Shown: positions 53,178 to 62,526 of the stretch, piece after piece
Layout: each line of letters begins with the position of its first letter
Numbering within the stretch: position 1 is the stretch's first letter
Source of the DNA: Bradyrhizobium monzae
Lineage (GTDB): Bacteria; Pseudomonadota; Alphaproteobacteria; Rhizobiales; Xanthobacteraceae
Length of the DNA stretch: 64,000 nt
Reading direction: 5' to 3'
Assembly: GCF_021458635.1 (NCBI RefSeq)
Contig: NZ_JAIRDQ010000006.1
Location: 1,105 to 65,104, forward strand
Notes under the pieces: model-generated
Told to the model about the DNA's origin: nothing
The model's database searches: none
What the model saw: the letters and a program-made list of their open reading frames with translations, nothing else
Translations under genes and position numbers: made by a program

Positions 53178-54819
53178 AGACGCGCTCCTTGAAGGGTTCG
53201 ACGCCGAGACGCTTCACCGTGTCGATGAACAGCTCCTCGGGCCGCTCGCGCAGCGCAAGATAGGCTTCCACGACGTCCTCGATGACATCGGCCACCTCGT
53301 CGAACTTGACGCCGGGGCCGATCAGATTGCCGAGCGCAGCACCTTCGTCGGCACGGCCACCGATGGTGATCTGGTAGACCTCCTCGCCGTTCTTCTCGAC
53401 GCCGAGAATCCCGATATGGCCGACATGGTGATGACCGCAGGCATTGATGCAGCCGGAGATATTGATGTGCAGCCGGCCGATCAGATTGGCCAGCTCGTGG
53501 TTGGCGAAGCGCCGCGTCAGCTCCTGCGCGATCGGAATAGAGCGAGCATTGGCCAGCGAGCAATAGTCGAGACCCGGGCAGGCGATGATGTCGGTGATCA
53601 AATTGACGTTCGGCGTGGCGAGCCCGAGCTTGTCGAGCGCCTTCCACAGCGCCGGCAGGTCGCGCTTGGCGACGTGCGGCAGTGCCAGGTTCTGCTCGTG
53701 GCCGACGCGGATCTCACCGAAGGAATATTTGTCGGCGAGATCGGCCAGCGCATCCATCTGCTCGGCCGTGGCGTCGCCGGGAGGCGCGCCGATCGGCTTC
53801 AGCGAGACCGTGACGATGGAATAGCCCTGCACCTTGTGCGGCGACACCGAATTCTTGCGCCACGCCTCGAACTCGGGATCAGCCGCGGCCTGACGCAGCT
53901 CATCCGGCATGTGCGGCAGCTTCTCGTAGTTCGGATAGGTGAAGCGCGAGCGGATGTCCTCGATCACCTCGTCGTCGATCTGGAGCGAGGAGTTGCGGAT
54001 ATGCTGCCACTCCTCCTCGACCTCGCGCGAGAATTTTTCGATGCCGAGCTCGTGCACCAGGATCTTGATGCGCGCCTTGTAGATGTTATCGCGGCGGCCA
54101 TACTGATTGTAGACGCGCAGGATCGCCTCGATATAGCTGAGGATATCGCGGCCGTGGACGAAGTGCTTGATGGTCTTGCCGATGAACGGCGTACGGCCGA
54201 GACCGCCGCCGACCAGCACCTCGAATCCGGTCTCGCCCTTCTCGTTCTTGATCAGCTTCAGTCCGATGTCGTGAATCTTGATCGCGGCGCGGTCATGGTC
54301 CGACGCGGTGATCGCGATCTTGAACTTGCGCGGCAGGAACGAGAATTCCGGATGCAGCGTGGTGTGCTGGCGGATCAGCTCCGACCAGATGCGCGGGTCC
54401 TCGATCTCGCCGGGCGCGACGCCGGCCCACTGGTCCGAGGTGACGTTGCGCATGTTGTTGCCGGAGGTCTGCATCGCATGGATGCCGACCTCGGCAAGAT
54501 CTGCAAGCGCGTCCGGCAGCTCGGCGAGCTTGATCCAGTTGAACTGGATGTTCTGCCGCGTCGTGAAATGGCCGTAGCCGCGGTCGTATTTGCGCGCGAC
54601 ATGGGCGAGCGCCCGCAACTGGTTCGTCGCCAGCGTGCCGTAGGGAATGGCAACGCGGAACATGTAGGCGTGCAGCTGCAGATAGACGCCGTTCTGGAGG
54701 CGCAGGATCTTGAACTCGTCCTCGGTCAGCTCGCCCGAGAGGCGGCGCTGCACCTGGTCGCGGAATTCCGAGACGCGCTCATTGACGAGCGTGCGGTCGA
54801 TTTCATCGTAAGCATACAT
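53164..54819 (-). CDS. cysI: Assimilatory sulfite (nitrite/sulfite) reductase hemoprotein
   Basis: A siroheme/[4Fe-4S] enzyme reducing sulfite to sulfide. 551 residues with two ferredoxin-like half-domains (YGTLATNQLRALAHV, HFTTRQNIQFNWI) and the cluster cysteines ACPGLDYCSLA and GCINACGHHHVGHIG. No cysJ flavoprotein is present, so electrons presumably come from ferredoxin or another donor. It overlaps DUF934 and is 11 nt from the DUF2849 gene, in one operon from cysG. Confidence 0.95.
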   Translation of the reverse strand: MYAYDEIDRTLVNERVSEFRDQVQRRLSGELTEDEFKILRLQNGVYLQLHAYMFRVAIPYGTLATNQLRALAHVARKYDRGYGHFTTRQNIQFNWIKLAELPDALADLAEVGIHAMQTSGNNMRNVTSDQWAGVAPGEIEDPRIWSELIRQHTTLHPEFSFLPRKFKIAITASDHDRAAIKIHDIGLKLIKNEKGETGFEVLVGGGLGRTPFIGKTIKHFVHGRDILSYIEAILRVYNQYGRRDNIYKARIKILVHELGIEKFSREVEEEWQHIRNSSLQIDDEVIEDIRSRFTYPNYEKLPHMPDELRQAAADPEFEAWRKNSVSPHKVQGYSIVTVSLKPIGAPPGDATAEQMDALADLADKYSFGEIRVGHEQNLALPHVAKRDLPALWKALDKLGLATPNVNLITDIIACPGLDYCSLANARSIPIAQELTRRFANHELANLIGRLHINISGCINACGHHHVGHIGILGVEKNGEEVYQITIGGRADEGAALGNLIGPGVKFDEVADVIEDVVEAYLALRERPEELFIDTVKRLGVEPFKERVYATR

Positions 54820-54830
54820 CAGAGAGTGCC

Positions 54831-55148
54831 TTAAGCCTGGGCCGTCGACCCGATGGTCACGCCGGTGCGGCGGATCTGTTCGCGCAGATTGCCGGGTTCG
54901 ATCTTGCCGTCCGCGCCGACCTGCACCGGGGCGATATAGGGACCGATCGCGCCGACGTCATCGGCCACCGACTCCGCAAGCAGCGCTTTCGCTTCATCCG
55001 AGTCGCGCACGATCGCGGCTTCCGACAGGTCCGCGGACCAGCTTTTGGCGGCAGTGCGATACACCACGATGCCGTCCCAGGTACGGTTGGCGGTCACCAC
55101 CGAGGGGCCGGCGATTTTGATCTTCTTCTGTTCAAGCGGGGAGGTCAT
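54831..55148 (-). CDS. DUF2849 family protein in the sulfite operon
   Basis: 105 residues: VVTANRTWDGIVVYRTAAKSW, a short helix DSDEAKALLAESVADDVG and YIAPVQVGADG...LREQIRRTGVTIG. The family is found next to cysG/cysI in alphaproteobacteria; the role is not established and may be as a small regulatory or electron-transfer partner of CysI. ATGA overlap with cysG. Confidence 0.88.
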   Translation of the reverse strand: MTSPLEQKKIKIAGPSVVTANRTWDGIVVYRTAAKSWSADLSEAAIVRDSDEAKALLAESVADDVGAIGPYIAPVQVGADGKIEPGNLREQIRRTGVTIGSTAQA

Positions 55149-56581
55149 TCGGCTGCATCCAATAGGTCAGAGATGATTTGAGCTGAGTTTTTCTTGGGTG
55201 TTTGACGGCGGAGCGACCCGGCATGCCGGACCACGTCGCCGATGATGAGGATGGCGGGACCACCATTGGTTCGCTTCACGAGCTCGGGCAGGTCGCGCAG
55301 CGTGCCGATTGCGCCTTGCGCATCGGGCCGCGTGACCCGGGCGAACACGCCGACCGGCGTCTCCGGCGAACGGCCGGCGGCGAACAGGCCGGCACGAATA
55401 GCGGGCGCGGCGGTCATGCCCATGTAGACCACGACGGTCATCCTGGTGTCGGTCAGCGTCGACCAATCCACCGTCTCCGCATCGCGCGCCTTGTGCGCGG
55501 TGAGGAAGGTGATGCGGGTCGCTTCGTGACGATAGGTCAGCGGCACCTCGAAATCGGCAGCGCCGCCGAGGCCGGCGGTGATGCCGGGGATGATCGAATA
55601 GGCGATACCGGCCGCGCGCAGCGCTTCCACCTCTTCGCCGCCGCGGCCGAACACGAAGGGGTCGCCGCCCTTCAGCCGCACGACACGTTGGCCAGCTTGC
55701 GCGGCCTCGATCATGCGCTTGTTGATGGCGTCCTGGCCGATGCCGGGCTTGCCGACGCGGCGGCCGACCGGAACGCGTGTGGTGTCGCGACGGATGCGGT
55801 CGAGAATGTCCGGAGAGACCAGCTCGTCGTGGAAGACGATGTCGGCATCCTGCAGCGCGCGCAGCGCCTTGACGGTGAGGAGATCCGGATCGCCGGGGCC
55901 GGCACCGACCAGTGCGACCGAGCCTTCCGGCTTGTCGGCGCGCGCGAAGTCCGACGGATCGGAAATCTGCTTGAAGACCGCTTCAGCCTCGTCCTTGCGG
56001 CCGGCCAGCACGGCAGCGCCGATCGGGCCGTCGATGACGCGCTCCCAGAAGCGGCGGCGCAGCGGAAACTCGGCGATGCGCTCGTTGATGGATTTGCGGA
56101 AGCCACCAATGAACTCGGCGAGTTCGCCGATGCGCGCGGGCAGCAGCGCCTCGATCTTCTCGCGCACGCGCCGGGCCACCACCGGTGACGTTCCGCCGGT
56201 ACCGACTGCGACCACGACATCGCCGCGATCGACGATGGCCGGGAAGATGAAGCTCGAATGCTCGAGATCGTCCATGACGTTGACGGGCAGACCGAGCGAC
56301 TTCGCGCGTGCCGACATCGCCACGCCGACATCGCCGGCGCCCGCGCAGACGATGGCGATGACACCGGCAAGATCGGCGATGAGCGGATCGCCCGTCGCGA
56401 TCTCGATACGCGCCGCATCATCGGAGCTCAGACCCAGATCCTGACTGCCGTCGATCGCATGCACACGGATGCGCGCGCCGGCGGCGGAAAGTACGCGCAA
56501 TTTTGCGCGCAACAGCTCACCCGCGCCGACGAGAACCACCGGACCGTGACTGAGATCGAGGAACACCGGCAAGAACCGCAT
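55145..56581 (-). CDS. cysG: Siroheme synthase (bifunctional/multifunctional CysG)
   Basis: 478 residues. N-terminal precorrin-2 dehydrogenase/ferrochelatase (~1-205: FLDLSHGPVVLVGAG, VAVGTGGTSPVVARRVREKIE) and C-terminal uroporphyrinogen-III methyltransferase (~215-460: VGAGPGDPDLLTVKALR, DIVFHDELVSPDIL, LKGGDPFVFGRGGEE, SIIPGITAG). It makes siroheme for CysI, which is encoded in the same operon. It is divergent from cysD across ~140 nt. Confidence 0.95.
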   Translation of the reverse strand: MRFLPVFLDLSHGPVVLVGAGELLRAKLRVLSAAGARIRVHAIDGSQDLGLSSDDAARIEIATGDPLIADLAGVIAIVCAGAGDVGVAMSARAKSLGLPVNVMDDLEHSSFIFPAIVDRGDVVVAVGTGGTSPVVARRVREKIEALLPARIGELAEFIGGFRKSINERIAEFPLRRRFWERVIDGPIGAAVLAGRKDEAEAVFKQISDPSDFARADKPEGSVALVGAGPGDPDLLTVKALRALQDADIVFHDELVSPDILDRIRRDTTRVPVGRRVGKPGIGQDAINKRMIEAAQAGQRVVRLKGGDPFVFGRGGEEVEALRAAGIAYSIIPGITAGLGGAADFEVPLTYRHEATRITFLTAHKARDAETVDWSTLTDTRMTVVVYMGMTAAPAIRAGLFAAGRSPETPVGVFARVTRPDAQGAIGTLRDLPELVKRTNGGPAILIIGDVVRHAGSLRRQTPKKNSAQIISDLLDAAE

Positions 56582-56724
56582 ACGATACTCGCTTGCCCCA
56601 CATTCGGGGTTGACTGGAATTATTTTCTATATATGTGTCCTTTCGAGCGCGCAAAGAGAAAATTTTTTCTTCTCTTCTGCATCGCAACTATAGAAAATTC
56701 GCCTCCAAACGCAAAGTGGCAGAG
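56582..56724. promoter_or_regulatory. Divergent control region of the cysG and cysD operons
   Basis: The only gap between the two sulfur operons. It is A/T-rich compared with its flanks, with a TTGACT at 56609 and the symmetric tatata core at 56627-56634. It is the likely location of both promoters and of any sulfur regulator site (a CysB-type site would be expected here), but I cannot point to one. Confidence 0.5.
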
Positions 56725-57612
56725 ATGCATCTTCTCAGGACCGATTCCGGTGCAGATGGACGGGACTCCCAGACTCTCGTTTCCGAGCAAATTTCCGTCG
56801 CGCTGACCGCCCCCAGTATGGATCATCTCGACCAGCTGGAGGCGCAGAGCATCTACATCTTCCGCGAGGCTTTCGCCCGTCTGAAGAAGATCGCCCTGCT
56901 GTGGTCGCTCGGCAAGGACTCCAACGTGATGATCTGGCTGGCGCGCAAGGCGTTCTTCGGCCGCCTGCCGTTCCCGGCCCTTCACGTCGATACCGGCAAG
57001 AAGTTTCCGGAGATGTATCGGTTCCGCGATCACTACGGGAAAGAATGGGAGCTCGATCTGCGCGTCGAGCCCTGCCCGCCCATCGATGCCGTCGACCCGA
57101 CGCTGCCGCCGGCCGCCCGTTCCGCCGCGCGCAAGACCGAAGGCCTCAAGATGGCGCTCGGCAAATACGGCTTCGACGGCCTCATCGCCGGCATTCGCCG
57201 CGACGAGGAAGCCACCCGCGCCAAGGAGCGCGTATTCTCGCCGCGCGGTCTCGAAGGCAATTGGGATGTGCGCGACCAGCCGCCGGAGTTCTGGGACCAT
57301 TTCAACGCGTCGCCGCCGCAGGGCGCGCATCTGCGCATCCACCCGATCCTGCATTGGACCGAGGCCGATATCTGGGCCTACACCAAGCGCGAGAACATCC
57401 CGATCATCCCGCTCTATTTGTCGCAGAAGGGCAAGCGTTATCGCTCGCTGGGCGATCAGGACATCACCAATCCGGTCGCTTCGACGGCAACGAACATTGA
57501 CGAGATCCTGATCGAGCTCGAGCAGACCAAGGTGCCGGAGCGCGCTGGACGCGCGCTGGACCACGAGACCGAGGACGCTTTCGAGCGCCTGCGCGTCGCC
57601 GGCTATCTCTGA
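56725..57612 (+). CDS. cysD: Sulfate adenylyltransferase small subunit
   Basis: ATP sulfurylase subunit that makes APS from sulfate and ATP, with CysN as the GTPase subunit. The core starts at MDHLDQLEAQSIYIFREAF; motifs WSLGKDSNVMIWLARKAF (PP-loop), HVDTGKKFPEMYRFRD, AGIRRDEEATRAKER and SLGDQDITNPV are CysD-specific. I use an ATG giving 295 residues; a GTG at 56635 or an internal ATG at 56818 are also possible. It lies 17 nt from cysNC. Confidence 0.93.
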   Translation: MHLLRTDSGADGRDSQTLVSEQISVALTAPSMDHLDQLEAQSIYIFREAFARLKKIALLWSLGKDSNVMIWLARKAFFGRLPFPALHVDTGKKFPEMYRFRDHYGKEWELDLRVEPCPPIDAVDPTLPPAARSAARKTEGLKMALGKYGFDGLIAGIRRDEEATRAKERVFSPRGLEGNWDVRDQPPEFWDHFNASPPQGAHLRIHPILHWTEADIWAYTKRENIPIIPLYLSQKGKRYRSLGDQDITNPVASTATNIDEILIELEQTKVPERAGRALDHETEDAFERLRVAGYL

Positions 57613-57629
57613 TCTCGGGACGCATCACG

Positions 57630-59567
57630 ATGAACATGATCGTCACCCCCGCTTCGCCCGCCACGCCGAACGGCGCCACGTCGATGCCAAATGGCACGAC
57701 GCGTCCCCAGGTCCGCATCGTCATCGTCGGCCATGTCGACCACGGCAAGTCGACACTGGTCGGACGCCTGCTGCACGAGACCGGTAGCCTGCCCGACGGC
57801 AAGCTCGAGATGCTGAAGGCCGTCAGCGCGCGGCGCGGCATGCCGTTCGAATGGTCGTTCCTGCTCGACGCGCTGCAGACCGAGCGCGACCAGGGCATCA
57901 CCATCGACACCACGCAGATCCGCTTCCGCACCAATTCGCGCGACATCGTGCTGATCGACGCGCCCGGCCATGCCGAATTCCTGCGCAATATGATCACCGG
58001 CGCCTCGCAGGCCGACGGCGCGGTGCTGATCATCGACGCGCTCGAAGGCGTGCGCGACCAGACCCGCCGGCACGGCTATCTGCTGCATCTGCTCGGCGTG
58101 AAGCAGGTCGCGGTCGTCGTCAACAAGATGGACCGCGTCGATTTCTCGGACCTGCGCTTCAAGGAGATCAGCGACGAGATCTCCGCGCATCTCAACGGCC
58201 TCGGCGTGACGCCGGCCGCAATTATCCCGATTTCCGCGCGCGACGGCGACGGCGTTGCCGACCGCACCGACCGCATCGGCTGGTACAAGGGTCCGACCGT
58301 GGTCGAGGCGCTTGACCGGCTCGAGCCGGCGCGGCCGCTGGAAGCGCTGGCGCTGCGCTTGCCCGTGCAGGCGATCTACAAGTTCGACGATCGCCGCATT
58401 GTCGCAGGCCGCATCGAATCCGGCAGCCTGGTTGCCGGCGACGAGATCGTGATCATGCCGGCCGGCAAGATCGCGAAGATCAAGACGGTCGAGAGCTGGC
58501 CGGTGACCCCGGTCGCGGGCCGTCAGGGCGCGGGCCGCTCGGTCGGCATCACGCTCGACCGCGAATTGTTCATCGAGCGCGGCGACATCATCGCCCATGC
58601 CGACACCGCTCCGCGCGAGACACGGCGGCTGCGCGCGCGCATCTTCTGGCTGCACGACAAGCCGCTCGCCAAGGGCGACCAGCTCCTGGTCCGCTGCGGT
58701 CCGAAGGAAAGCCGCGCCACCGTCGTCGCCATCGAGAAGGCGGTCGACCCCGGCGAGCTCGAGAGCCGCGAGAACAAGGCAATCGGCCGCAACCATGTCG
58801 GCGAGATCGACATCTCCCTGTCCAACCCGATTGCTGCCGATCCCTATACGGAGAATCCGCGCACCGGCCGCCTCGTGATCGAGGTGTCCGGGCGCATCGC
58901 CGGCGGCGGCCTGGTGCTGTCGGTCGATGCCGGCCAGCGCGCCGTGCCGGTCGATATCGTGCCGGTGGAATCGGCGCTGCGGCCTGATGAGCGCTCGGCG
59001 CGGTACCAGCACAATGGCGCGGTGGTCTGGCTTACCGGCCTTCCGGCTTCCGGCAAGTCGACGCTGGCGAAGGCACTGGAGCGACGGCTCTTCACCAATG
59101 GCGGCTCGCCGATCCTGCTCGACGGCGACACGCTGCGCGCCGGGCTCAACAGCGATCTCGGCTTCTCCGCAGCCGATCGCAGCGAGAACATCCGCAGGCT
59201 TGCCGAGGTCGCAACCCATCTCGCCCGCAACGGCCACATTGCCATTGTCGCCGCGGTCTCGCCGGCCCGCGAGGACCGCGCCACGGCGCGCCGCATCGCC
59301 GATGCCGCGTTCCGCGAGATCCATGTCGCGACACCGGCCGAGATCTGCGAGGAGCGCGATCCCAAGGGCCATTACAAGAAGGCCCGCGCCGGCACGCTTA
59401 CCTCCTTTACAGGCATCGGCAACGACTACGAGCGGCCCGAGGCCGCCGAGCTCGTGATCGACACCTCGACGCGGACGGTTGCCGAGGCTGCAGATGAGAT
59501 CGAACAGATGCTGAAGACGACCGGCGTGCTGTTCGACGAGCTCGTGGACCTCGCCGCGAATATTTGA
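57630..59567 (+). CDS. cysNC: Bifunctional sulfate adenylyltransferase large subunit / APS kinase
   Basis: 645 residues, a CysN-CysC fusion (NodQ-type). CysN part: GHVDHGKSTLVGRLL, DAPGHAEFLRNM and VVNKMDRVDF (GTPase), ~1-450. CysC part: GLPASGKSTLAKALERRL from ~470, DGDTLRAGLN, AARRI-like SPAREDRATARRIAD and YKKARAG. It couples GTP hydrolysis to APS formation and phosphorylates APS to PAPS. As cysH looks like an APS reductase, PAPS may serve sulfation as well. Confidence 0.95.
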   Translation: MNMIVTPASPATPNGATSMPNGTTRPQVRIVIVGHVDHGKSTLVGRLLHETGSLPDGKLEMLKAVSARRGMPFEWSFLLDALQTERDQGITIDTTQIRFRTNSRDIVLIDAPGHAEFLRNMITGASQADGAVLIIDALEGVRDQTRRHGYLLHLLGVKQVAVVVNKMDRVDFSDLRFKEISDEISAHLNGLGVTPAAIIPISARDGDGVADRTDRIGWYKGPTVVEALDRLEPARPLEALALRLPVQAIYKFDDRRIVAGRIESGSLVAGDEIVIMPAGKIAKIKTVESWPVTPVAGRQGAGRSVGITLDRELFIERGDIIAHADTAPRETRRLRARIFWLHDKPLAKGDQLLVRCGPKESRATVVAIEKAVDPGELESRENKAIGRNHVGEIDISLSNPIAADPYTENPRTGRLVIEVSGRIAGGGLVLSVDAGQRAVPVDIVPVESALRPDERSARYQHNGAVVWLTGLPASGKSTLAKALERRLFTNGGSPILLDGDTLRAGLNSDLGFSAADRSENIRRLAEVATHLARNGHIAIVAAVSPAREDRATARRIADAAFREIHVATPAEICEERDPKGHYKKARAGTLTSFTGIGNDYERPEAAELVIDTSTRTVAEAADEIEQMLKTTGVLFDELVDLAANI

Positions 59568-59590
59568 GGGCGTCCTATTCCCAGCTGTCG

Positions 59591-59686
59591 TCGCCCGGCT
59601 TGACCGGGCGACCCACTATTCCAGAGACAGCGTTGGGATGCGGAGAAGCCGCAGCGTACTGGATTCCCCGCTTTCGCGGGGAATCC
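59591..59686. repeat. Intergenic palindromes between cysNC and glcB
   Basis: Two stems: TCGCCCGG-cttga-CCGGGCGA (59591-59611) and GGATTCCCCGC-tttc-GCGGGGAATCC (59661-59686). They resemble the proteobacterial ...TGGATTCCCCGC.../GACCGGGCGACCC repeat style; the first stem may help end cysNC transcripts. The rest of the ~290-nt gap holds no gene. Confidence 0.6.
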
Positions 59687-59858
59687 AGCGGAGCGCCGGG
59701 CCGCCCCCTCTCCTTGACATTTTGACAGACGCCGGGGGTCTTCTCACCGCCCCGATTTTGAGGCTAATAAGTCTCGAAAGCCGCCCCGCGTGGGCGCATT
59801 TTGCTGCTGTCGGGTCAAAAGCAGCCAAAAACAGCCATTTCCAACAAGAAAGACCATC

Positions 59859-62024
59859 ATGAAACGCGTCGACGCCCACGGATTGAAGATCGCCCCCGTC
59901 CTTTTCGATTTCATCGCCAAGGAAGCCACCCCGAAAACGGGAATCGCGCCGGATGCGTTCTGGGCCGGGCTTGCCGCCATCACCAAGGAGCTGGGGCCAA
60001 AGAACCGGTCGCTGCTCGCCTTCCGTGACTCGCTTCAGGCCAAGATCGACGACTGGCATCGCGCCAACAAGGGCAAGGCGTTCGACCTCGACGCCTACAC
60101 CGCCTTCCTGAAGGAGATCGGCTATCTCGTCCCCGAGCCGGCGACGCAGAAGGTCGAGACCACCAACGTCGATGAAGAGATCGGCAAGATCTGCGGCCCG
60201 CAGCTTGTCGTGCCCCTTACCAACGCACGCTACGCGCTGAACGCGGCGAATGCGCGCTGGGGCTCACTCTACGACGCCTTCTACGGCACCGACGCGATCC
60301 CTCACGACGCTGCCGAGAGCGGCAAGGGTTACAACAAGGCGCGCGGCGACAAGGTGATCGCGAAAGCAAAAGCCTTCCTCGACGCCGCCGTGCCGCTGGC
60401 GACAGGCAGCCACACCGACGTCACCGCCTATAGCGTCGTCGCGGGCCAGCTCGCCGTGAAGCTGAAGAGCGGCAACGCCACCGCGCTGAAGAACGCCGCG
60501 CAGTTCGCTGGCTTCCAGGGCGATGCGGCCGCGCCGAGCGCCGTGCTGCTCGCCAACAACGGCCTGCATGTCGAGGTCAAGATCGACCGCAACAGCGTGA
60601 TCGGCAAGGACGATCCGGCCGGCGTTGCCGACATGATCATGGAATCGGCCGTGTCGACCATCCTCGACATGGAAGACTCGGTCGCCGCGGTCGACGCCGA
60701 AGACAAGGTGCTGGTCTATCGCAACACGCTCGGCCTGATGAACGGCACGCTGTCGGCGGACTTCGAAAAAGGCGGCAAGACGCTAACGCGCTCGCTCAAC
60801 GCCGACCGCTCCTACAAGACGCGGGACGGCAAGGGCGAGGTCAAGCTGCACGGCCGCAGTCTGCTGTTGATGCGCAATTGCGGTCACCACATGTTCACCG
60901 ACGCGGTGCTGGACGAGGCCGGCGAGGAAGTCCCGGAAGGCCTGCTCGATGCCGCCGTCTCAGGGCTGCTCGCCATTCACGACCTCAAAGGCAATTCAAA
61001 GGTCAAGAACAGCCGCACGGGATCTGCCTATATCGTCAAGCCGAAGATGCACGGCCCCGACGAGGTGTCGTTCACCTGCGAGATCTTCGACCGCGTCGAG
61101 AAAATGCTGGGCCTGCCGGAGAACACACTCAAGGTCGGCATCATGGACGAGGAACGGCGCACCACCGTCAACCTCAAGGCCTGCATCCAGCGCGCCTCCA
61201 AGCGCATCATGTTCATCAACACCGGCTTCCTCGACCGCACCGGCGACGAGATCCACACCTCGATGGAAGCGGGTCCGATGATCCGCAAGAATGAAATGAA
61301 GGCGCAGGCCTGGATCAAGGCCTATGAAGACTGGAACGTCGACATGGGCCTGATCGACGGCCTGCCCGGCCACGCCCAGATCGGCAAGGGCATGTGGGCT
61401 GCACCGGACAAGATGGCGGACATGCTGGCCCAGAAGCTCGCCCATCCGCAGGCCGGCGCCACCACGGCTTGGGTGCCCTCGCCGACCGCGGCGACCTTGC
61501 ACGCGCTGCACTACCACCAGGTCAACGTCATTGCGCGCCAGCAGGAATTGACCAAGGGCGGCCCGCGCGCCAAGCTTTCGGACATCCTCACCATTCCGGT
61601 GTCGAAGTCGAATTGGGCGCCCGACGACGTCAAGCAGGAGATCGACAACAACTGCCAGGGCATTCTGGGTTACGTCGTGCGCTGGATCGACCAGGGCGTC
61701 GGCTGCTCCAAGGTGCCCGACATCCACGATGTCGGCCTGATGGAAGACCGCGCCACCTTGCGCATTTCCAGCCAGCATCTCGCCAACTGGCTGCATCAGG
61801 GCATCATCACCGAAGCGCAGGTGATGGAATCCTTGAAGCGCATGGCCGTGGTCGTCGACAAGCAGAATGCGGGCGATGCGATCTACAAGCCGATGGCGCC
61901 CGCCTTCGACGGCGTTGCCTTCAAGGCCGCCTGTGACCTCATCTTCAAGGGCCGCGAGCAGCCGAACGGCTACACCGAATACATCCTCACCGCGCGCCGC
62001 CGCGAGGCGAAAGCGGCGGGCTGA
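59859..62024 (+). CDS. glcB: Malate synthase G
   Basis: Condenses glyoxylate and acetyl-CoA to malate (glyoxylate shunt). 721 residues, the length of the G isoform. Features are SVIGKDDPAG-like metal regions, TILDMEDSVAAVDAEDKV, LMRNCGHHM, FTCEIFDRVEKMLGLPENTLKVGIMDEERRTTVNL (active-site region), FINTGFLDRTGDEIHTSMEAG and SKVPDIHDVGLMEDRATLRIS. The ATG at 59859 begins MKRVDAHGLKI, the family N-terminus. A strong terminator follows. Confidence 0.96.
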   Translation: MKRVDAHGLKIAPVLFDFIAKEATPKTGIAPDAFWAGLAAITKELGPKNRSLLAFRDSLQAKIDDWHRANKGKAFDLDAYTAFLKEIGYLVPEPATQKVETTNVDEEIGKICGPQLVVPLTNARYALNAANARWGSLYDAFYGTDAIPHDAAESGKGYNKARGDKVIAKAKAFLDAAVPLATGSHTDVTAYSVVAGQLAVKLKSGNATALKNAAQFAGFQGDAAAPSAVLLANNGLHVEVKIDRNSVIGKDDPAGVADMIMESAVSTILDMEDSVAAVDAEDKVLVYRNTLGLMNGTLSADFEKGGKTLTRSLNADRSYKTRDGKGEVKLHGRSLLLMRNCGHHMFTDAVLDEAGEEVPEGLLDAAVSGLLAIHDLKGNSKVKNSRTGSAYIVKPKMHGPDEVSFTCEIFDRVEKMLGLPENTLKVGIMDEERRTTVNLKACIQRASKRIMFINTGFLDRTGDEIHTSMEAGPMIRKNEMKAQAWIKAYEDWNVDMGLIDGLPGHAQIGKGMWAAPDKMADMLAQKLAHPQAGATTAWVPSPTAATLHALHYHQVNVIARQQELTKGGPRAKLSDILTIPVSKSNWAPDDVKQEIDNNCQGILGYVVRWIDQGVGCSKVPDIHDVGLMEDRATLRISSQHLANWLHQGIITEAQVMESLKRMAVVVDKQNAGDAIYKPMAPAFDGVAFKAACDLIFKGREQPNGYTEYILTARRREAKAAG

Positions 62025-62048
62025 CAAGGCCGCCTGTTGCACCATCGA

Positions 62049-62076
62049 AAGCCCCGGCTCACGCCGGGGCTTTTTT
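62049..62076 (+). terminator. Rho-independent terminator of glcB
   Basis: AAGCCCCGGC-tcac-GCCGGGGCTT followed by a T-run (TTTT), 25 nt after the glcB stop. Confidence 0.92.
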
Positions 62077-62095
62077 GTTGTGGCGATAACACCCG

Positions 62096-62251
62096 CTAAA
62101 ACACCGCGAGATATTTCAGCAGCGACACAATGCCGATGATGATGACGACGACGCGCGCGATCTGCTTGGCGCGACCGTCCATCGGCAGCATGTTGATGAG
62201 ATAGAGAACGAGAATAATGACGAGAAAGGTGACGAGTACGCCGACCAACAT
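62096..62251 (-). CDS. Thivi_2564-family small membrane protein
   Basis: 51 residues that are almost entirely two membrane helices (VGVLVTFLVIILVLYLINML and ARVVVIIIGIVSLLKYLAVF) with an MDGRAKQ loop. RBS GAAGGGGGCCTT precedes this ATG. It matches a family of tiny rhizobial inner-membrane proteins of unknown role. A longer frame upstream is not supported. Confidence 0.78.
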   Translation of the reverse strand: MLVGVLVTFLVIILVLYLINMLPMDGRAKQIARVVVIIIGIVSLLKYLAVF

Positions 62252-62526
62252 CGCAAGGCCCCCTTCAGGCAAATTGCCAACGAGGTCTCTAACGCCCGTC
62301 TCACGCGCCGGTTCCATTCGCGCAACCCGCTACAACTTCTAGTAAATGCGTAATTCTACCGGCAGGCTGCCTGCCTAAAACTTTACCCTTTTCGTTTCAG
62401 ATGCAGAAACCGTACGGCCTGCGTGCCGCGAACGGTATGCAATTGCCGATGCGACCGCCCCCCGTTTTCCCGATTTTACCGGGGCGTCTTTGCCGAACTT
62501 TGAAATGGGAATTTGGGGGGACTTCG

